From assembly GCA_018398575.1 (NCBI GenBank), contig JAGTXZ010000008.1, forward strand, positions 434,001 through 498,000: a stretch of DNA of 64,000 nt, written 5' to 3'. The stretch's first letter is position 1, and each line of letters starts with the position of its first letter. The notes beneath the pieces were generated by a model, which worked only from the letters and a program-made list of their open reading frames with translations, did no database searches and had not been told where the DNA came from. This DNA comes from Ampelomyces quisqualis (taxonomy: Eukaryota; Ascomycota; Dothideomycetes; Pleosporales; Phaeosphaeriaceae). Of this stretch, positions 10,954 through 22,923 are shown piece after piece. A program made the translations under genes and the position numbers.

Positions 10954-11979
10954 GATGTATGGGTCGCTTCCACTATCGACGAAGCGGCCACTTTCGGTGT
11001 CGGTGTTGGCGATGTGCTCGCCGTGATGTCAAGGACGGTGGTTTTGGTAGCGGAAAATGGATTTCGATTCTGGTAAAACGTCGAGGATGAGTTCAGGAGG
11101 GACAGAGTCGAGTCGATAAAGTTTGCTCCAGAACTGATCTGCTTTGTGCTTTGTGTTTGCTTGTGTGCCCACAATTACTTGGACCCTAGTAAAGAGAGCG
11201 GTCGCGCAGCAACAGATCAGAGGTGACCGCGAATAAGGAAGGAGCGCTAAAGCAGTTATGGCACAGCTTTTCGTGGGGCAAGTGGATGTGAAGTGCGCTC
11301 TGGTGGCCGATACTGCTGTGCTCACGGAAATCTAGGTATGTAGCGATTTTGAGGTGTTCGAGCTTGGGTCGTTTTGTTTGTCTCTCAAAGCGGATGCAGC
11401 AAACGCGCCTGCGCTAAGCCGACAGGTGAGGCAAGAGCGAGACAATTGAGGTAGTCCGTTATAAAGCTTCCCTTGTCGTGCAGGTAGATAGAAAGAGCAA
11501 GTAGAAAAAGAGCAGGTGGAAAAAGATTCAAGAGGCTGCAGTGGCTCGCAAGAGACGGGCAACTAGCAGATGAGACCGTCTCAAGTATACGCCACGCCGA
11601 TAGAACAACGTCTCTTGTACTATCGTTTGGCAATCAGAAATTCGAAATAGCCCCCGACCATGTGTCGGATGTGGCTGGAAGTTATTACTGCAGCGTCGTG
11701 CTTCTTTCTACAGGTAGACAGAAGAAGGATTGAGTTGCGCGAGTAGAGATGGTGCCACCCGCAGTATGAGCCGCGACTTATCATGGAAAGGTAAAGGTAG
11801 CAATGAACATTCAAACAGCAATCTAAAACCGGGTATCTCAAGGTCACCCAAACACCAATGCACTCCTCATGCAAGTATCCGCTCAACCAAATGCTAATCC
11901 ACAAAGGAACACAGACAAAATACTCGTCCCAGAAAACACACAAGATTGCAGATAATGGCAATGCAATGCCAAGAATGCC
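10954..11979. other. Intergenic region upstream of the RNA polymerase gene
   Basis: 1.0 kb containing the 5' region of the RNA-dependent RNA polymerase gene and the 3' flank of the next minus-strand gene. Short open frames here show no recognisable protein and no consistent splice structure. Confidence 0.4.
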
Positions 11980-14900
11980 TCACAACTCAGTCGTCGTTGC
12001 GTCGGTATCATCTGGGAGTCTGCCTGTACCCGTTGCAAAGTTACCCGGAGTGAGTGGAGACCCCGCGAGAAAATCTTCCATGTCAAAGTCCTCTTCTTCA
12101 TGCTCCTGTAGACTGCCCCGTCTCTTCCTCGTACTGCGCAACTTGTCGGGTCGCTCCTGTTCGTTCTGCGACGATGCGAAACCTACCGTTGTGTGCCGCC
12201 GATTGGGTGAAAGCTGTCTCAATGCCGAGCGTTTGATGGGCGACAATTTCTTAGAGATGGAACGAGATGCGAGGACTGGCTTCTGGGTGTAAGGAGTTTG
12301 CATTGCGGGAACTTTGAAGGATGGGCAATGCTTTGGGCGCTTTGGTGTTGAACCGTTTTGCGATGACTGCGAGTCAGAGGACGCGAAAGATGCATTAGCA
12401 ACGGTTTCCATCGCTGTGCTCGTGGCACCTTGAACAGCCCGAGAGGATTTGACGCCTTCAGCGGTGGCCTGTAAGATCGATTTGCGACGTCGATGGTCTC
12501 GCGTAATTCGAGGAGTGTGTAAATCGGTGGCATCCCTCTGGCTCCGAGATGCCGATCTTATAGGCAGCGGGTTTTGAGTAGCAAGGCCCATCGATGCAAG
12601 CACATTCTTTCGCAAAGTCCTAAGCTCCTCCAATTCTTCTTCCTGTTCTGAGCAAAACTCGGTAAGCTCTTGTATCCTCTCCTCCAGCGGTGGGAGCGAG
12701 GTTTGGAGTTTCCCCAGTTCCTTTCGTGTCTCATCAAGTACATCCGATGTACTTTGTCCGTACTGTACTGCATCTTGAAGCTTGGCATCCAGCTCCTCAT
12801 GGTCCTTCTGGGCCTGGGCCGTAGCTGTCTCGATGTCGCGGGTATACTTCTGTTCGAGGGCATTGTATGCGTCTTCTGAAGACTGCGCTAGCTCTCGATG
12901 GTTTACCTGCAACTCACTTAGTCGTGCTGTGACTGTATCTAGGTCGACTTCGACGCCTTGGAGTTGAAGATCGAGCTCGATGTTGCGCTCCTTCAATTGC
13001 GTGATCTCTTGGGACTGCGTGCGGACAACTTCAATTTCACAAGCGAGCTTGTTTTCCGCCTTCTCGAGCTGATGTTGTGATGACTTCAACTGCTCAATGA
13101 GAGAAGTGCACTCATGCTGAGAGTTCACAAGATCGAGTCGTAAGTCTTCTATTTCTCGGCTCTGAGCTTCCGTATCGTTTTGAAGCGAGTGAATGGTTTC
13201 CTGGAGGTTCAGATCTGCTGACCGAAATTCTAGCTCTTTCGCATTGAAGTCCTCCCGAAGTTGTACCAGTATACCATCTGCTCTACGGATGGCCTCATCT
13301 GATTCGACCTGGAGATTCTGGAGCTTCTTAGACAGACTGTCCCTCTCGTTTGAGATCATGAGCTTCTCCTCCTCTAGGCCGTCGGAGTAAAATTGGTCGT
13401 CTGTTACCTGGACCTCGAGTGACGCGATTCGCTGATTGAGCTTGTCCACGTGATGTTCTAATTCTTTCGACTTCTCTTTCTCGCAGCGCAGGGGCTCTTC
13501 CACTGTATTGCAACGAGTCTCCAAATCTTGGCAGATTAGTGCAACAGACCGCATGATCGAGTCTCTCTGATACGATCCTTGACCTTCAAGCTCAGACTTG
13601 AGACGGTCACGCCAGTCTTGCAGGTGTTGTCCGGTATATGGAGTATTCTTCTGTTGGAATAGAGACACTGTACTACGCTGCGTGGTCGGCAGTTCGTGGA
13701 AGCATCCACGTGCACGGCGTGTGATTCGTGTTTGCTTACTGATTAAGGCGGTCGTGATGGAAAGGGACAGAGTATGCCCTGTTAGCTGCACAGCCAAAGC
13801 TAGGGTTAGTAGTAGTGCGATCGAGGCCGAAATTAATTGCGAATGGAGTGACGTTGCGTATGCCTGACAGGTGACGTCCACCTCCACTATCTCAAATCGA
13901 ATGAGTTCCCACACTTTACTCTGCATTTCGCTAGAAGACACTGCTTCCAGTACTTTGTCCCGGAGTGATCCAGAATTGGGAATCAGTGTGGTGATCTTTT
14001 CGGCTAGGACAGTATGTGCCGATATTTGGCGTGTGTTGCTCGGTGAAGTACACGCATTAAAAATGTCTGCAAGCAAAGTTTGTACAGAGCTCTGTTGCAT
14101 TTGTGGCTAAAATGGTCAGGCATTTTCGCGTTATGAAAGGACAGACTTACGATGTAGATCGGCAGAGAGAGCAGAAACGTTTCACCAAGTCGATCTGAGT
14201 GAACCATCCGTGCCACGTTCATCAAGCACCGCTCGTACTGCGTCACAATATCTGCAGGGAGGTTGCCTTCGCCGGCTACCAGGCAGTAGAAGCACATGGC
14301 CTCGAATTGGACAGCTGGGTTGATGTTCGTGCGCAAGATCTTCAACGGTAGTTTTGTGAAAGTCCCTTTCGCTAGTGGACTGGATTTAGGCCATTCCTTC
14401 AGAGCCGTGCGGTCTACACATCGTAAAGTGCGGATGGCAATGCGAATTCCTTCGACTGCGTCTTCATCTGAGACGTGTTCGTCGTCCTTGATGGCAAAAA
14501 TGACACTGAGATAGGTCAAGCTAATCGTCTTGTGGATCTTGTCAAGTGAGCCGAACATCTTGTGACCTGATGCTGTCTTCCACTGTGTTCTGGGAGTGAC
14601 AACTGTTCTCTCGATGTCCACTCGTGGATCCCGCGTGGCTGTCGTCTCGCTCCAAGGGTCCGCGAGGAGTGCAATGCCAAAGCACCACAGCATGAGCATG
14701 GACTTTTGCCCAGTACTGGTGGATGAGAGAATGTGAGACAGAACTTGGTCGAACTGTTCGCGCCTGTGGGTAGAAAGCAGGCTGAGAAGGTTTCGACATG
14801 CTCCATTGAGCATCGAGTAAACTGCCTTGAGCGTATTCACGTCTGGGTCCTGTCTTGCTTGTTCAAACACTCGCAGGAAAAAGGGCTGCGTTGATGCTGG

Positions 14901-15486
14901 CAATGGTACGGACGCTGGGAGCGGCCGCGACAGGAGGAGCACGCAGAGCTCGGCATACTGTGCAGAGTCAGATTGTACTAGAGTGCGGATGTCTGTTGGA
15001 TTCCCACCTCGTCGTATTCGTGGGGAGAAGAGTTGGCCTTGTTGAAGAGAGCGTCCAGGAGACCAGGATTCTGACGCAACAAAGTGTCCACAAATTCGGG
15101 CGAGTAGCCTGCACCCTCAACGTTAACGGGCATCTACGTGGCAAAGACGTTGACTTACACAAGCTTGACAGAATGCGTAGGGCGTGGGGCCACAGCGGCA
15201 ATGCTTCGTGGATCAGCGTGGCAAGTCTGCTGACGGCACACGGTGACCGGTCTTGAATGCATATTCGGATTGTGAAATTGTCGGCACGTGCAAGCAGGTC
15301 AGCCAAGTGCTGCAGAATCTCGCGTCAGCAATAATAATGGCTTGAACTTTGCATATGCAACTAGTCATGTGTGCGAGGTGCTGGCTGGGCTTTGCGGGGC
15401 GTGGTACTCACCGACAGAGAGGCTGGGTAGCAGCAATCGATGATTCTCGTCAGTTCTGACGACAGCTGCGCGGCCATGTCCGCCAT
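11980..15486 (-). CDS. Large helical-repeat / coiled-coil protein of unknown function
   Basis: Five exons: 15486-15412, 15309-15159, 15108-15008, 14957-14151, 14106-11980; about 1086 aa. Every junction keeps frame (for example DEY at exon 3/4 and IYIPQMQQ at exon 4/5). The first 400 residues look all-alpha, like HEAT/ARM helical repeats (HLADLLARADNFTIRICIQD, YSPEFVDTLLRQNPGLLDAL). A hydrophobic stretch of about 30 residues (SASIALLLTLALAVQLTGHT) follows, then about 380 residues of heptad-rich coiled coil (many E, Q, L, K). The C-terminal 180 residues are disordered and basic/Ser-rich, ending in an acidic EEDFDMEDFLAGSPLTP. Basic SP/TP sites could be CDK targets. A scaffold at membrane, spindle or cytoskeleton would fit, but I do not recognise the family. 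Confidence 0.75.
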
Positions 15487-16908
15487 GCTGGGACTCGAGT
15501 TGGGTTGGGTTGTTTGGAGCACAGCCAGATGACGTCCATCGATCGCAGTGAGCACGTTCACAGGAAACCTTGTTGTGCCGTGGCGGCTGCCCTGACAACC
15601 GATGCGCCGGGGAAACGCCGGATCCGTTTTGGGACGCCCTCCGCTTAGTCTCTCAGTGGGACGGGTACATACGAAGTAGATGGACCTCCTCACATCCACG
15701 CGCATAGTAGCAACTCTCGGCGCGAGGACAGCAGCGGGGCCCGATACTTGTTGATTCGAATCTCCTGCCGTGATTGGCGGCTTTTGGTTCCACGCCTCCT
15801 CGTTGCTTATGGCAGCGGCAGCGGTTCAAACTTCAACCTTCAACCTTCAAACTTCACGCTCTGCCGCATACCGCTTTCGAGCGTGCTTCGTGTCAACAGC
15901 AGTCCCTACGCGCACACAGAGCCGCCACTGGCACACTGGCTCGGCGGCCGTCCGCTCCCACATGGTGCTGCCACTGCGGAAGTCGCTTTGACTGCTGAGT
16001 ACCGAGTACGGAGTAACAAGAGTGGCATGGCGGCCATCGATGGCCAACGCCCCATGCATGACCTGCTCCCCCACCTCTACCGTGTCAGCTAGCATTCTTT
16101 CGTGTGCTAGACAAGGAACCTAGTTTCGTGAGGGTAATGGTATCACACATGCCCCGCACGCGTGCACTGTGCGCTTTCTTTTGCAGACGCTCACTAGAGC
16201 CTCACAGCCATGGGCAACGGCTGTCTTGCGTCCGCACCCCAGGTGGCTTGCCCTGGCACTGGCAGGCGGCAGTCGTCATCCATATCGAGCCCCGGAAAGG
16301 AAACCAAACGTGCATCCCCCACCGCGCAAGACGTCCCAGGGCCGTAGATTCGGGGCCTCGCCGCCCGTAATGTCATCCAGCGTCACATACTCGCTACGGT
16401 GCAGTTGACAATGTGTGTCTGCTGCCCTGATGCCCTGGTCTTCCCCGCAAACACCCTGCTCCATCTCACGCCCCCTTGCAACGGATCATGCATGGCATCC
16501 ATTCGCTGCATGTGCTGAACTTTTCGATACACAACTCGGAATCTCGTCAGCCTCCCACGCCGTCCCTGGTCATCTCCCAGCTCGTCGCTGGCTTTACCTG
16601 TGCGCTGGCTCTCAAAGTTCGACGCGGGAGCCCCGAAGCAACTCGCGCCAATGGCGTTTAGATCTAAATAGCTCTCCCCGCTCTTGCCTGCAGTGCCATC
16701 CAGCTTTTTCACACGATGCCTAACGCACCCCTGCATCTGTCCTCTACTCGATCCATCTACTTCACCAACACCCCAGCTAAGTATCTGCAGCGTGACCCAT
16801 GGCCACCATAGTGGATTCGACATCTTAGTCAACTACAGCTAGCAACCTCGGGCCACTCGCCACTCGCCACCATTTCCTTCTCCGTCTTTCTTCTCCAAAC
16901 CTCTCCCT
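15487..16908. other. 1.4-kb divergent intergenic region
   Basis: 5' regions of the coiled-coil gene (left) and dld1 (right). It contains an imperfect CTTCAA-type direct repeat at 15825-15856 and a TACGGAGTA-type motif at 15997-16016. The dld1 side ends in a CT-rich block (16870-16905) just before the ATG. Several frames are open because GC is high, but none looks like protein. Confidence 0.5.
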
Positions 16909-19060
16909 ATGTTTCGCCAACCAGTGGCCCACTTGAAGCGGTTGGCCGCGCCTCTGATCGGGCGGCGTGGCACCCGACCAGTAAGAACAACCGCAGCCGA
17001 GCACAAGTTCCAGTCCGGGTATAGCTACAAGCCATTCTGGAACTCGGGCCGTGTCCTGCTCTTCTCAGTAGCGACTGGCACGACCACCTACTTCTACGGT
17101 GCAAACGACGAAACCACAAAGTTTCCTATCCCGTGGCGGAGGGCGCCGGGCCCTCAGTATGCGAACAAGCACCAAATGGAGAGCGTGAGTTCGCGACCAA
17201 TCTCTATATTCAAATCACTGAGCCTGTATGCAGGCGATTGAAGAATTGAGGGAGATCTTTGGAGAAGACACCATTAGTACCGATGATGAAGACCTACATC
17301 GACATGGATACTCAGAATGGTCCTCGATCAACATTGATCAGCTGCCCGTAGCGGTGGCCTACCCCAAATCGACAGCGGAGGTATCAGAGCTTGCCAAAGT
17401 GTGTTACCGGTATAAGATACCGATGAGTAAGTCGGAATACCTTATAGATGAGCAAGTGTTAAAACCTTGCAGTACCGTACTCGGGAGGTTCGAGTCTTGA
17501 GGCCAACTTCTCGGCTCCATACGGAGGAATGAGCATCGACTTCAGTTTCATGGACCAAATTGTCGAGCTACACGAGGACGAGTAGGTTCAAATACTGTTG
17601 ATCAGAGATGTAGTGTTGGGCTGACAGGATTGCAGTATGGATGTTGTTGTTCAGCCCTCGGTGCCTTGGATGAGTCTCAATGACCAGATCAAAGATTCGG
17701 GCTTGTTTTTTCCAGTTGACCCTGGTCCATCTGTAAGCGCTCCTGCGATCCTTCCCAACAGTTGCCGGGTTTCCGCATGTGGTAATTCCTGATCGGTACT
17801 GACGAACGTGGTAGGCAAGGATTGGAGGCATGGTTGGAACGAGCTGCAGGTGGCGTTTGATCACGTCAGTGAAGAGACTTCTAAGCTGATAGTATACAGT
17901 GGAACAAATGCAGTCCGATATGGTACAATGAAAGATTGGGTTATCAATCTGACCGTCGTCCTCTCGGATGGTACAGTCATCAAAACCAGGCGACGGCCAC
18001 GGTACGACTGTTACCAGCACGTGCTTACCAAAACCACTGACCTGAGAGCAGGAAGTCCTCAGCTGGGTACAATCTCACGAACCTGTTCATTGGTTCAGAA
18101 GGTACACTCGGCATAGTCACCGAAATCACCCTGAAATTGGCCGTTGTCCCTAAAGAGACAAGCGTGGCCGTTGTCACGTTCCCCACGATACGCGATGCAG
18201 CAGCAGCTGCGTCAAAGGTGCTGCGAACAGGGGTGCCCGTAGCTGCAATGGAGATCATGGACGACGTGCAAATGTCCGTGATCAACAGAGCCGGTTCTAC
18301 CGCCAAAAAGTGGAAAGAGGAACCAACCATGTTTTTCAAGTAAGTTACCAATCGATTTGACAGATCTAAGAACACGTGCTGATCGCTGAGGATAGATTCT
18401 CGGGTACAAAGGCAGGGGTATGCTCAGCCTCACCGTGCGATTGCCTAGAATGGAACTGACTGCATACAGGTGCAGGAAAATATCGATATGGTCAAGGATA
18501 TAGCTAAAGCACACAAGAGTGGCGATTTCGAGTTTGCTGTCAACCCAGAAGAACAGAAGACGCTTTGGTCTGCACGCAAAGAATCGCTATGGAGTATGCT
18601 CGCGCTGCGCCGTGAAGGGGATGAGGTCTGGTCTACAGATGTGGCCGTCCCAATCTCCAGACTTCCAGATATTATCGGTATGGTCAACAGCTGCCCGTCT
18701 TGTCTAACATGCTAAAGAAACACAGAAATTTCGAAGAAGGAGATGGACGATCTCGGCCTGTTCGCGAGCATCCTCGGCCACATTGGAGACGGCAATTTCC
18801 ACGAAAGCATCATGTACAACAGCAAGAATCCGAAAGAGCGAGCTGCTGTAGAGAAGTGCGTCCACGACATGGTCAACCGCGCGTTGGAGATGGACGGCAC
18901 CTGTACGGGAGAGCATGGTATTGGTCTGGGCAAGAAGGCTTCCCTGCAAAAAGAGCTCGGCTTGGACACCATCAACGTGATGAGGAGCATCAAGGGCGCA
19001 CTGGATCCGTACTGGCTTATGAACCCAGGTAAGATCATGGACGCGCTGGAAAGTGTATAA
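16909..19060 (+). CDS. dld1: Mitochondrial D-lactate dehydrogenase (cytochrome), FAD-linked
   Basis: Oxidises D-lactate to pyruvate and passes electrons to cytochrome c in the mitochondrion. Ten exons: 16909-17184, 17234-17426, 17473-17581, 17636-17732, 17815-17849, 17900-18001, 18052-18339, 18396-18417, 18470-18677, 18726-19060; 554 aa. Exons of 35 and 22 nt make it hard to see in ORF scans. The N-terminus is a basic presequence (MFRQPVAHLKRLAAPLIGRR) followed by a membrane segment (VLLFSVATGTTTYFYG). The FAD-binding PCMH domain shows PVAVAYPKSTAEVSELAKVC, IPYSGGSSLEANF, SARIGGMVGTSCSGTNAVRY and NLFIGSEGTLGIVTEITLKL. The C-terminal FAD-oxidase domain shows GHIGDGNFHESI and GEHGIGLGKK, with metal/substrate histidines, ending LMNPGKIMD. 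All family landmarks are intact. Confidence 0.95.
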
Positions 19061-19391
19061 GAGTGTTCGCTTTGGCCCTTGTATTGTTCTTTTTCACTCA
19101 TGGTTCCTCCTTTACTGCGCTCCATCGAGCATGCATTGGGCGGATGTCCGATATTCGGACATAGAGCATTGGTAAAATAAGCATAGTCATGTCGTGTCGC
19201 TGTTATCTTGTCACGAATGTGCAGCTGACCAGAGTTGCGGGTTCTGTCGGAGATGCTCGAAATTGGTGCTGGTAAGCAGTCATCCTGGTGCTCCGCAATC
19301 CGTATCGCGTTTTCAACCCCACACCCGTGTCCTACTAAAAGGGTCACCACTCCAATTGATCAGGAAAGATTGTACCATTGCAACAACAAAC
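19061..19391. other. Short intergenic region dld1 - hom2
   Basis: 331 bp; 3' UTR of dld1 and promoter of the co-oriented hom2. Nothing else recognised. Confidence 0.4.
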
Positions 19392-20649
19392 ATGGACGCT
19401 GAACATTTCACCTCGAATAAGCGAGAATTTCCCAAGAAGAAGTGCGGTGCGTACCTCCAGGTGTACTCAGGTAGCATCGACTGACTCAATCAGGTGTGCT
19501 CGGCGCGACGGGCTCAGTCGGTCAGCGCTTCATCCTCTTACTCGCACTCCACCCCCATTTCGAACTACACGCTGTCGGAGCTTCGGAGCGCTCGGCAGGC
19601 AAGAAATACAAGGATGCTGTCAGGTGGAAGCAAGCAATACCATTCACGGAGCGCATTGGCAATCTGGTAGTCAAGAAATGCACAGCAGAAGAGTTCAAGG
19701 ACTGCGACTTGGTCTTCTCTGGCCTGGACAGCGATGTCGCGGGAGATGTTGGTACGTGACTAAGAGACCCCGCCATACAGGATACTAAGTGTTCCAGAAA
19801 TGGCGTTTCTCAAGGCCAATCTCGCCGTCTTCTCCAACGCGAAAAACTACCGCCGCGACCCCCTCGTTCCCCTCGTTGTACCAACCGTAAACCTTCCACA
19901 TCTCGACGTGATCAAGCACCAGAGACAACACCATGGCTTGGAGAAGGGCTTCCTCGTCTGCAACTCGAATTGCGCTGTCATCGGAATAGTCATTCCCTTT
20001 GCCGCACTCCAAGACAAATTCGGTCCCGTAGACCAGGTCTCCGTCGTCACGATGCAGGCCGTCTCAGGCGCAGGCTACCCAGGTGTCAGCAGCATGGACA
20101 TTATCGACAATGTCGTGCCCTTCATCTCCGGCGAAGAAGACAAGCTCGAAACCGAGGCATCCAAGATCCTAGGAAGCACCAACGGAGACATGACCGGCTT
20201 CGTCGACCAACCCATGAAGATTTCAGCGGCATGCAATCGCGTCCCAGTCCTCGACGGACACACAGCTTGCGTTTCCCTACGCTTTCAAAAGCGCCCGCCT
20301 CCGAGTGCTGAGCAGGTCAAGCAGGCGATGCGCGAATACGTATCTGATGTGCAAAAGTTGGGCTGTCCATCTGCGCCTGAAAAGGCGATTGTGGTCATGG
20401 AGGAACCGGATCGACCGCAGCCTCGTTTGGACAGAGAGACGGATCGAGGGTATGCGGTCAGCGTCGGTCGCATCAGGGAGGATGAGTCGGGCATCTTTGA
20501 TATCAAGTTTGTTGCTCTCAGTCATAACAGTAAGTTTCACTTGAACATTTGTGTGCGTGAGATGATGTTAACTTGTCGTAGCTGTCATTGGAGCTGCGGG
20601 TTCTTCGATATTAAATGCAGAGGCGGCGGTTCTGAAAGGATATGCTTGA
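19392..20649 (+). CDS. hom2: Aspartate-beta-semialdehyde dehydrogenase
   Basis: Second step of the aspartate pathway: NADPH-dependent reduction of aspartyl-4-phosphate to the semialdehyde, leading to Thr, Met and Ile; cytosolic. Four exons, 19392-19446, 19494-19751, 19798-20529 and 20582-20649, give 370 aa, the usual fungal length. The NADP-binding GxxGxxG is GVLGATGSVGQRF, split by intron 1 at its first Gly. The catalytic cysteine lies in VCNSNCAVIG (about residue 163). Substrate-binding elements are QAVSGAGYPGVSSMDIIDN and CNRVPVLDGHTACVSLRF. The C-terminus TVIGAAGSSILNAEAAVLKG comes from the small last exon. The enzyme is absent from animals. Introns are 47, 46 and 52 nt. Confidence 0.95.
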
Positions 20650-21076
20650 AGGAAGGAAAGCTAGACGTGACGCATTATGGAACATAGATGACGATGAAGC
20701 CATATGAGAAGATGTTGCTTTCACGGGTGTTGTTCCTGTTTTGAATTGTGAAGCGATGCGAAGCCCGGCGCACCTCAGCCCTTAATGTTACACACTGAGC
20801 ATGCAACAAGTGCCACGGCATTTGCAATCTTGCGATCCAATCAGAATCACTCGAATTATCCTCGAAAAGAAACTTTTCTTGTGCAGGCATGAAACTTTGA
20901 AATGTAGTGGTGGAGGTGACAGGCCGACACAGCTCCGGCACGTGACGTGAAGCTATCGGCTCCTAGCGCCGGCGCACCGGTAAGCGAGAGCCCACCAACA
21001 ACGTTGGAATTCTTCCGCAACGACCGGCGCCTTTCCTCAGGACTCTCAAACTACTAACCTCACAACAACAGCCAAA
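20650..21076. other. Short intergenic region hom2 - rps4
   Basis: 427 bp with hom2 3' UTR and rps4 promoter. The last 30 bases before the rps4 start are A/C-rich. Nothing else seen. Confidence 0.4.
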
Positions 21077-22122
21077 ATGGGTCGTGGTCCTAAGAAGCAT
21101 CAGAAGCGCCTCAGCGCCCCCTCGCACTGGCTTCTGGACAAGCTGTCCGGTACGTTCGACCTGTGCATCGCATATGAGCAACTTGCGCTGCGACAAAACT
21201 CTACGTCTCGATCTCGAAAACTGACATCTTCCAGGTGCCTATGCTCCCAAGGCTTCCCCCGGTCCTCACAAGCTCCGCGACTCGCTGCCCCTGATCATCT
21301 TCCTCCGCAACCGTTTGAAGTACGCTCTCAACGCCCGCGAGGTCAATGCCATCCTCATGCAGCGCCTCGTCAAGGTCGATGGAAAGGTCCGAACTGACTC
21401 GACCTTTCCCTCGGGATTGATGGACGTCATCTCGATCGAGAAGACGGGCGAGAACTTCCGCCTCGTCTACGACACCAAGGGCCGCTTCACCGTCCACAGG
21501 ATAACAGACGAGGAGGCACAATACAAGCTCGGCAAGGTCAAGCGTGTGCAGCTCGGCAAGGGCGGCATTCCCTACTTGGTTACGCACGACGCGCGAACGT
21601 AAGTTCCCGCCTCTATCAGCCGTTGACCACAGTGTGGGCTAGGTGTCAGAGGGAAACCTTTGACACCAGGCATCCGACCAGGGTCTGGCGATGTCCGTGA
21701 TTGATGCTAAGATACGTGTAGGATCCGCTACCCCGACCCAGCCATCAAGGTCAACGACACGGTCAAGATCGACCTGTCCACTGGCAAGGTCTCCGACTTC
21801 ATCAAGTTCGACACTGGTGTGATCGTCATGGTCACTGGTGGTCGTAACATGGGTCGTGTTGGTGTCATCACTCACCGCGAGCGTCACGACGGAGGCTTCA
21901 ACATTGTCCACCTGAAGGATGCCGTCGACAACGAGTTCACCACTCGTGAGACCAACGTCATGTAAGTTTGCGTCGCAGGTTGTGCACCGAGCGAGGCTAA
22001 TGCATTCCAGCGTCATTGGCAAGGAGAAGCCATGGATCTCGCTGCCCAAGGGTAAGGGTGTCAAGCTCTCCATTGCCGACGAGCGTGACCGCCGAAGGGC
22101 TTACGCCCTCGCTGGCAACTAA
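21077..22122 (+). CDS. rps4: 40S ribosomal protein S4 (eS4)
   Basis: Component of the small ribosomal subunit. Four exons, 21077-21149, 21235-21598, 21722-21961 and 22011-22122, give 262 aa, matching the family length. Order: N-terminal RS4NT segment (MGRGPKKHQKRLSAPSHWLL), S4 RNA-binding domain (LPLIIFLRNRLKYALNAREV), central S4e domain (TFPSGLMDVISIEKTGENFR), then a KOW-type segment (VIVMVTGGRNMGRVGVITHR) and the C-terminal IGKEKPWISLPKGKGVKLSI. All introns use GTAAGT or GTACGT donors. Intron 2 (21599-21721) is 123 nt, about twice the local norm, and carries a strong hairpin described separately. Codon choice is strongly C-ending, as expected for a highly expressed gene. Confidence 0.97.
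21643..21668 (+). promoter_or_regulatory. GAAA-capped hairpin inside rps4 intron 2
   Basis: 26 nt forming an 11-bp stem (21643-21653 with 21658-21668, a single G-U pair) closed by a GAAA tetraloop. It can be lengthened by a few pairs past an A-A mismatch. A smaller CCAC/GTGG hairpin lies about 15 nt upstream. The position is mid-intron, before the branch site near 21706. Structure is read directly from sequence; function is unknown (splicing control or an intron-encoded RNA are candidates). Confidence 0.6.
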
Positions 22123-22923
22123 GGGCGAGTACGGGAGTAGTAGTAGATGAGCAATGCGACTCTCATGACTGTACGAAGACGGGTGCAGGTCTCGGACAGC
22201 AAAAGTAAGGCGTTGGCCGCTTGTGGGGAAGCATCACAGGCGAGGGGCATACTGCATATCAGACGAATACCAAATGAGAATCCAAGACCAAGCCAAGGTG
22301 GCGTTCAATGTGCAGAGTGATGATAGCGTGGTTGATGGCGTCTCATGGCGAACAAGCAGTGTCAAGCACTACGTAGCACGTACCTTGTTGTGCATTAATG
22401 TGCAGGGGATGAAAGGAGGCGCGTCGTGGAAACCTGAGGCCGGACGGGGCCCAGGGGCTAGGGCAGTGCCGCGGTGGGGCGCGGAAGCCAATTGATGGGA
22501 TGGAGAAGTGCAGAGTGGGCCTGAAACCCCAGGCGCGGTGCGAGAGGGATGGGTCTGGGCTAGAGTTTGACGCGGCAACCGTGACGGGTAGTTGCTAGCA
22601 GGTCCGGAGTACAGAACGGAGAGGGCGTTTGGGGCGCCGGGAAGATGAGGAAATGAGACGACACGGGCTGGGCAGCCGGCGGTGTGCTACGGGTTTCCAG
22701 CCCTCCCTCACCTCGACGACCTCGCCCAGCCCACGCTTCCCCGCAACAGCGCGCCATCCACGTCTCCAATGCCACGGCCAGCGTCCCACGTGCACCCTCA
22801 ATCGCCGCTCGTTTCACCCTCCCTCTCCCGCGCCTAGGTGTTTTCAGCTGCGCCCACGCCGCGCCGCCTCATAGCCCGCCTGCGCGCCCGACAGTCGCTA
22901 CACACCACGCGCCCCTCGCCATC
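22123..22923. other. Intergenic region rps4 - palI
   Basis: 0.8 kb; rps4 3' UTR and palI promoter. 22640-22920 is very C-rich and open in several frames, a compositional effect typical of promoters here. No separate gene supported. Confidence 0.45.

Noticed and set aside
15745..15775. tRNA B-box-like GATTCGAATC
   Set aside because: No matching T-stem, anticodon arm or acceptor stem could be formed around it.
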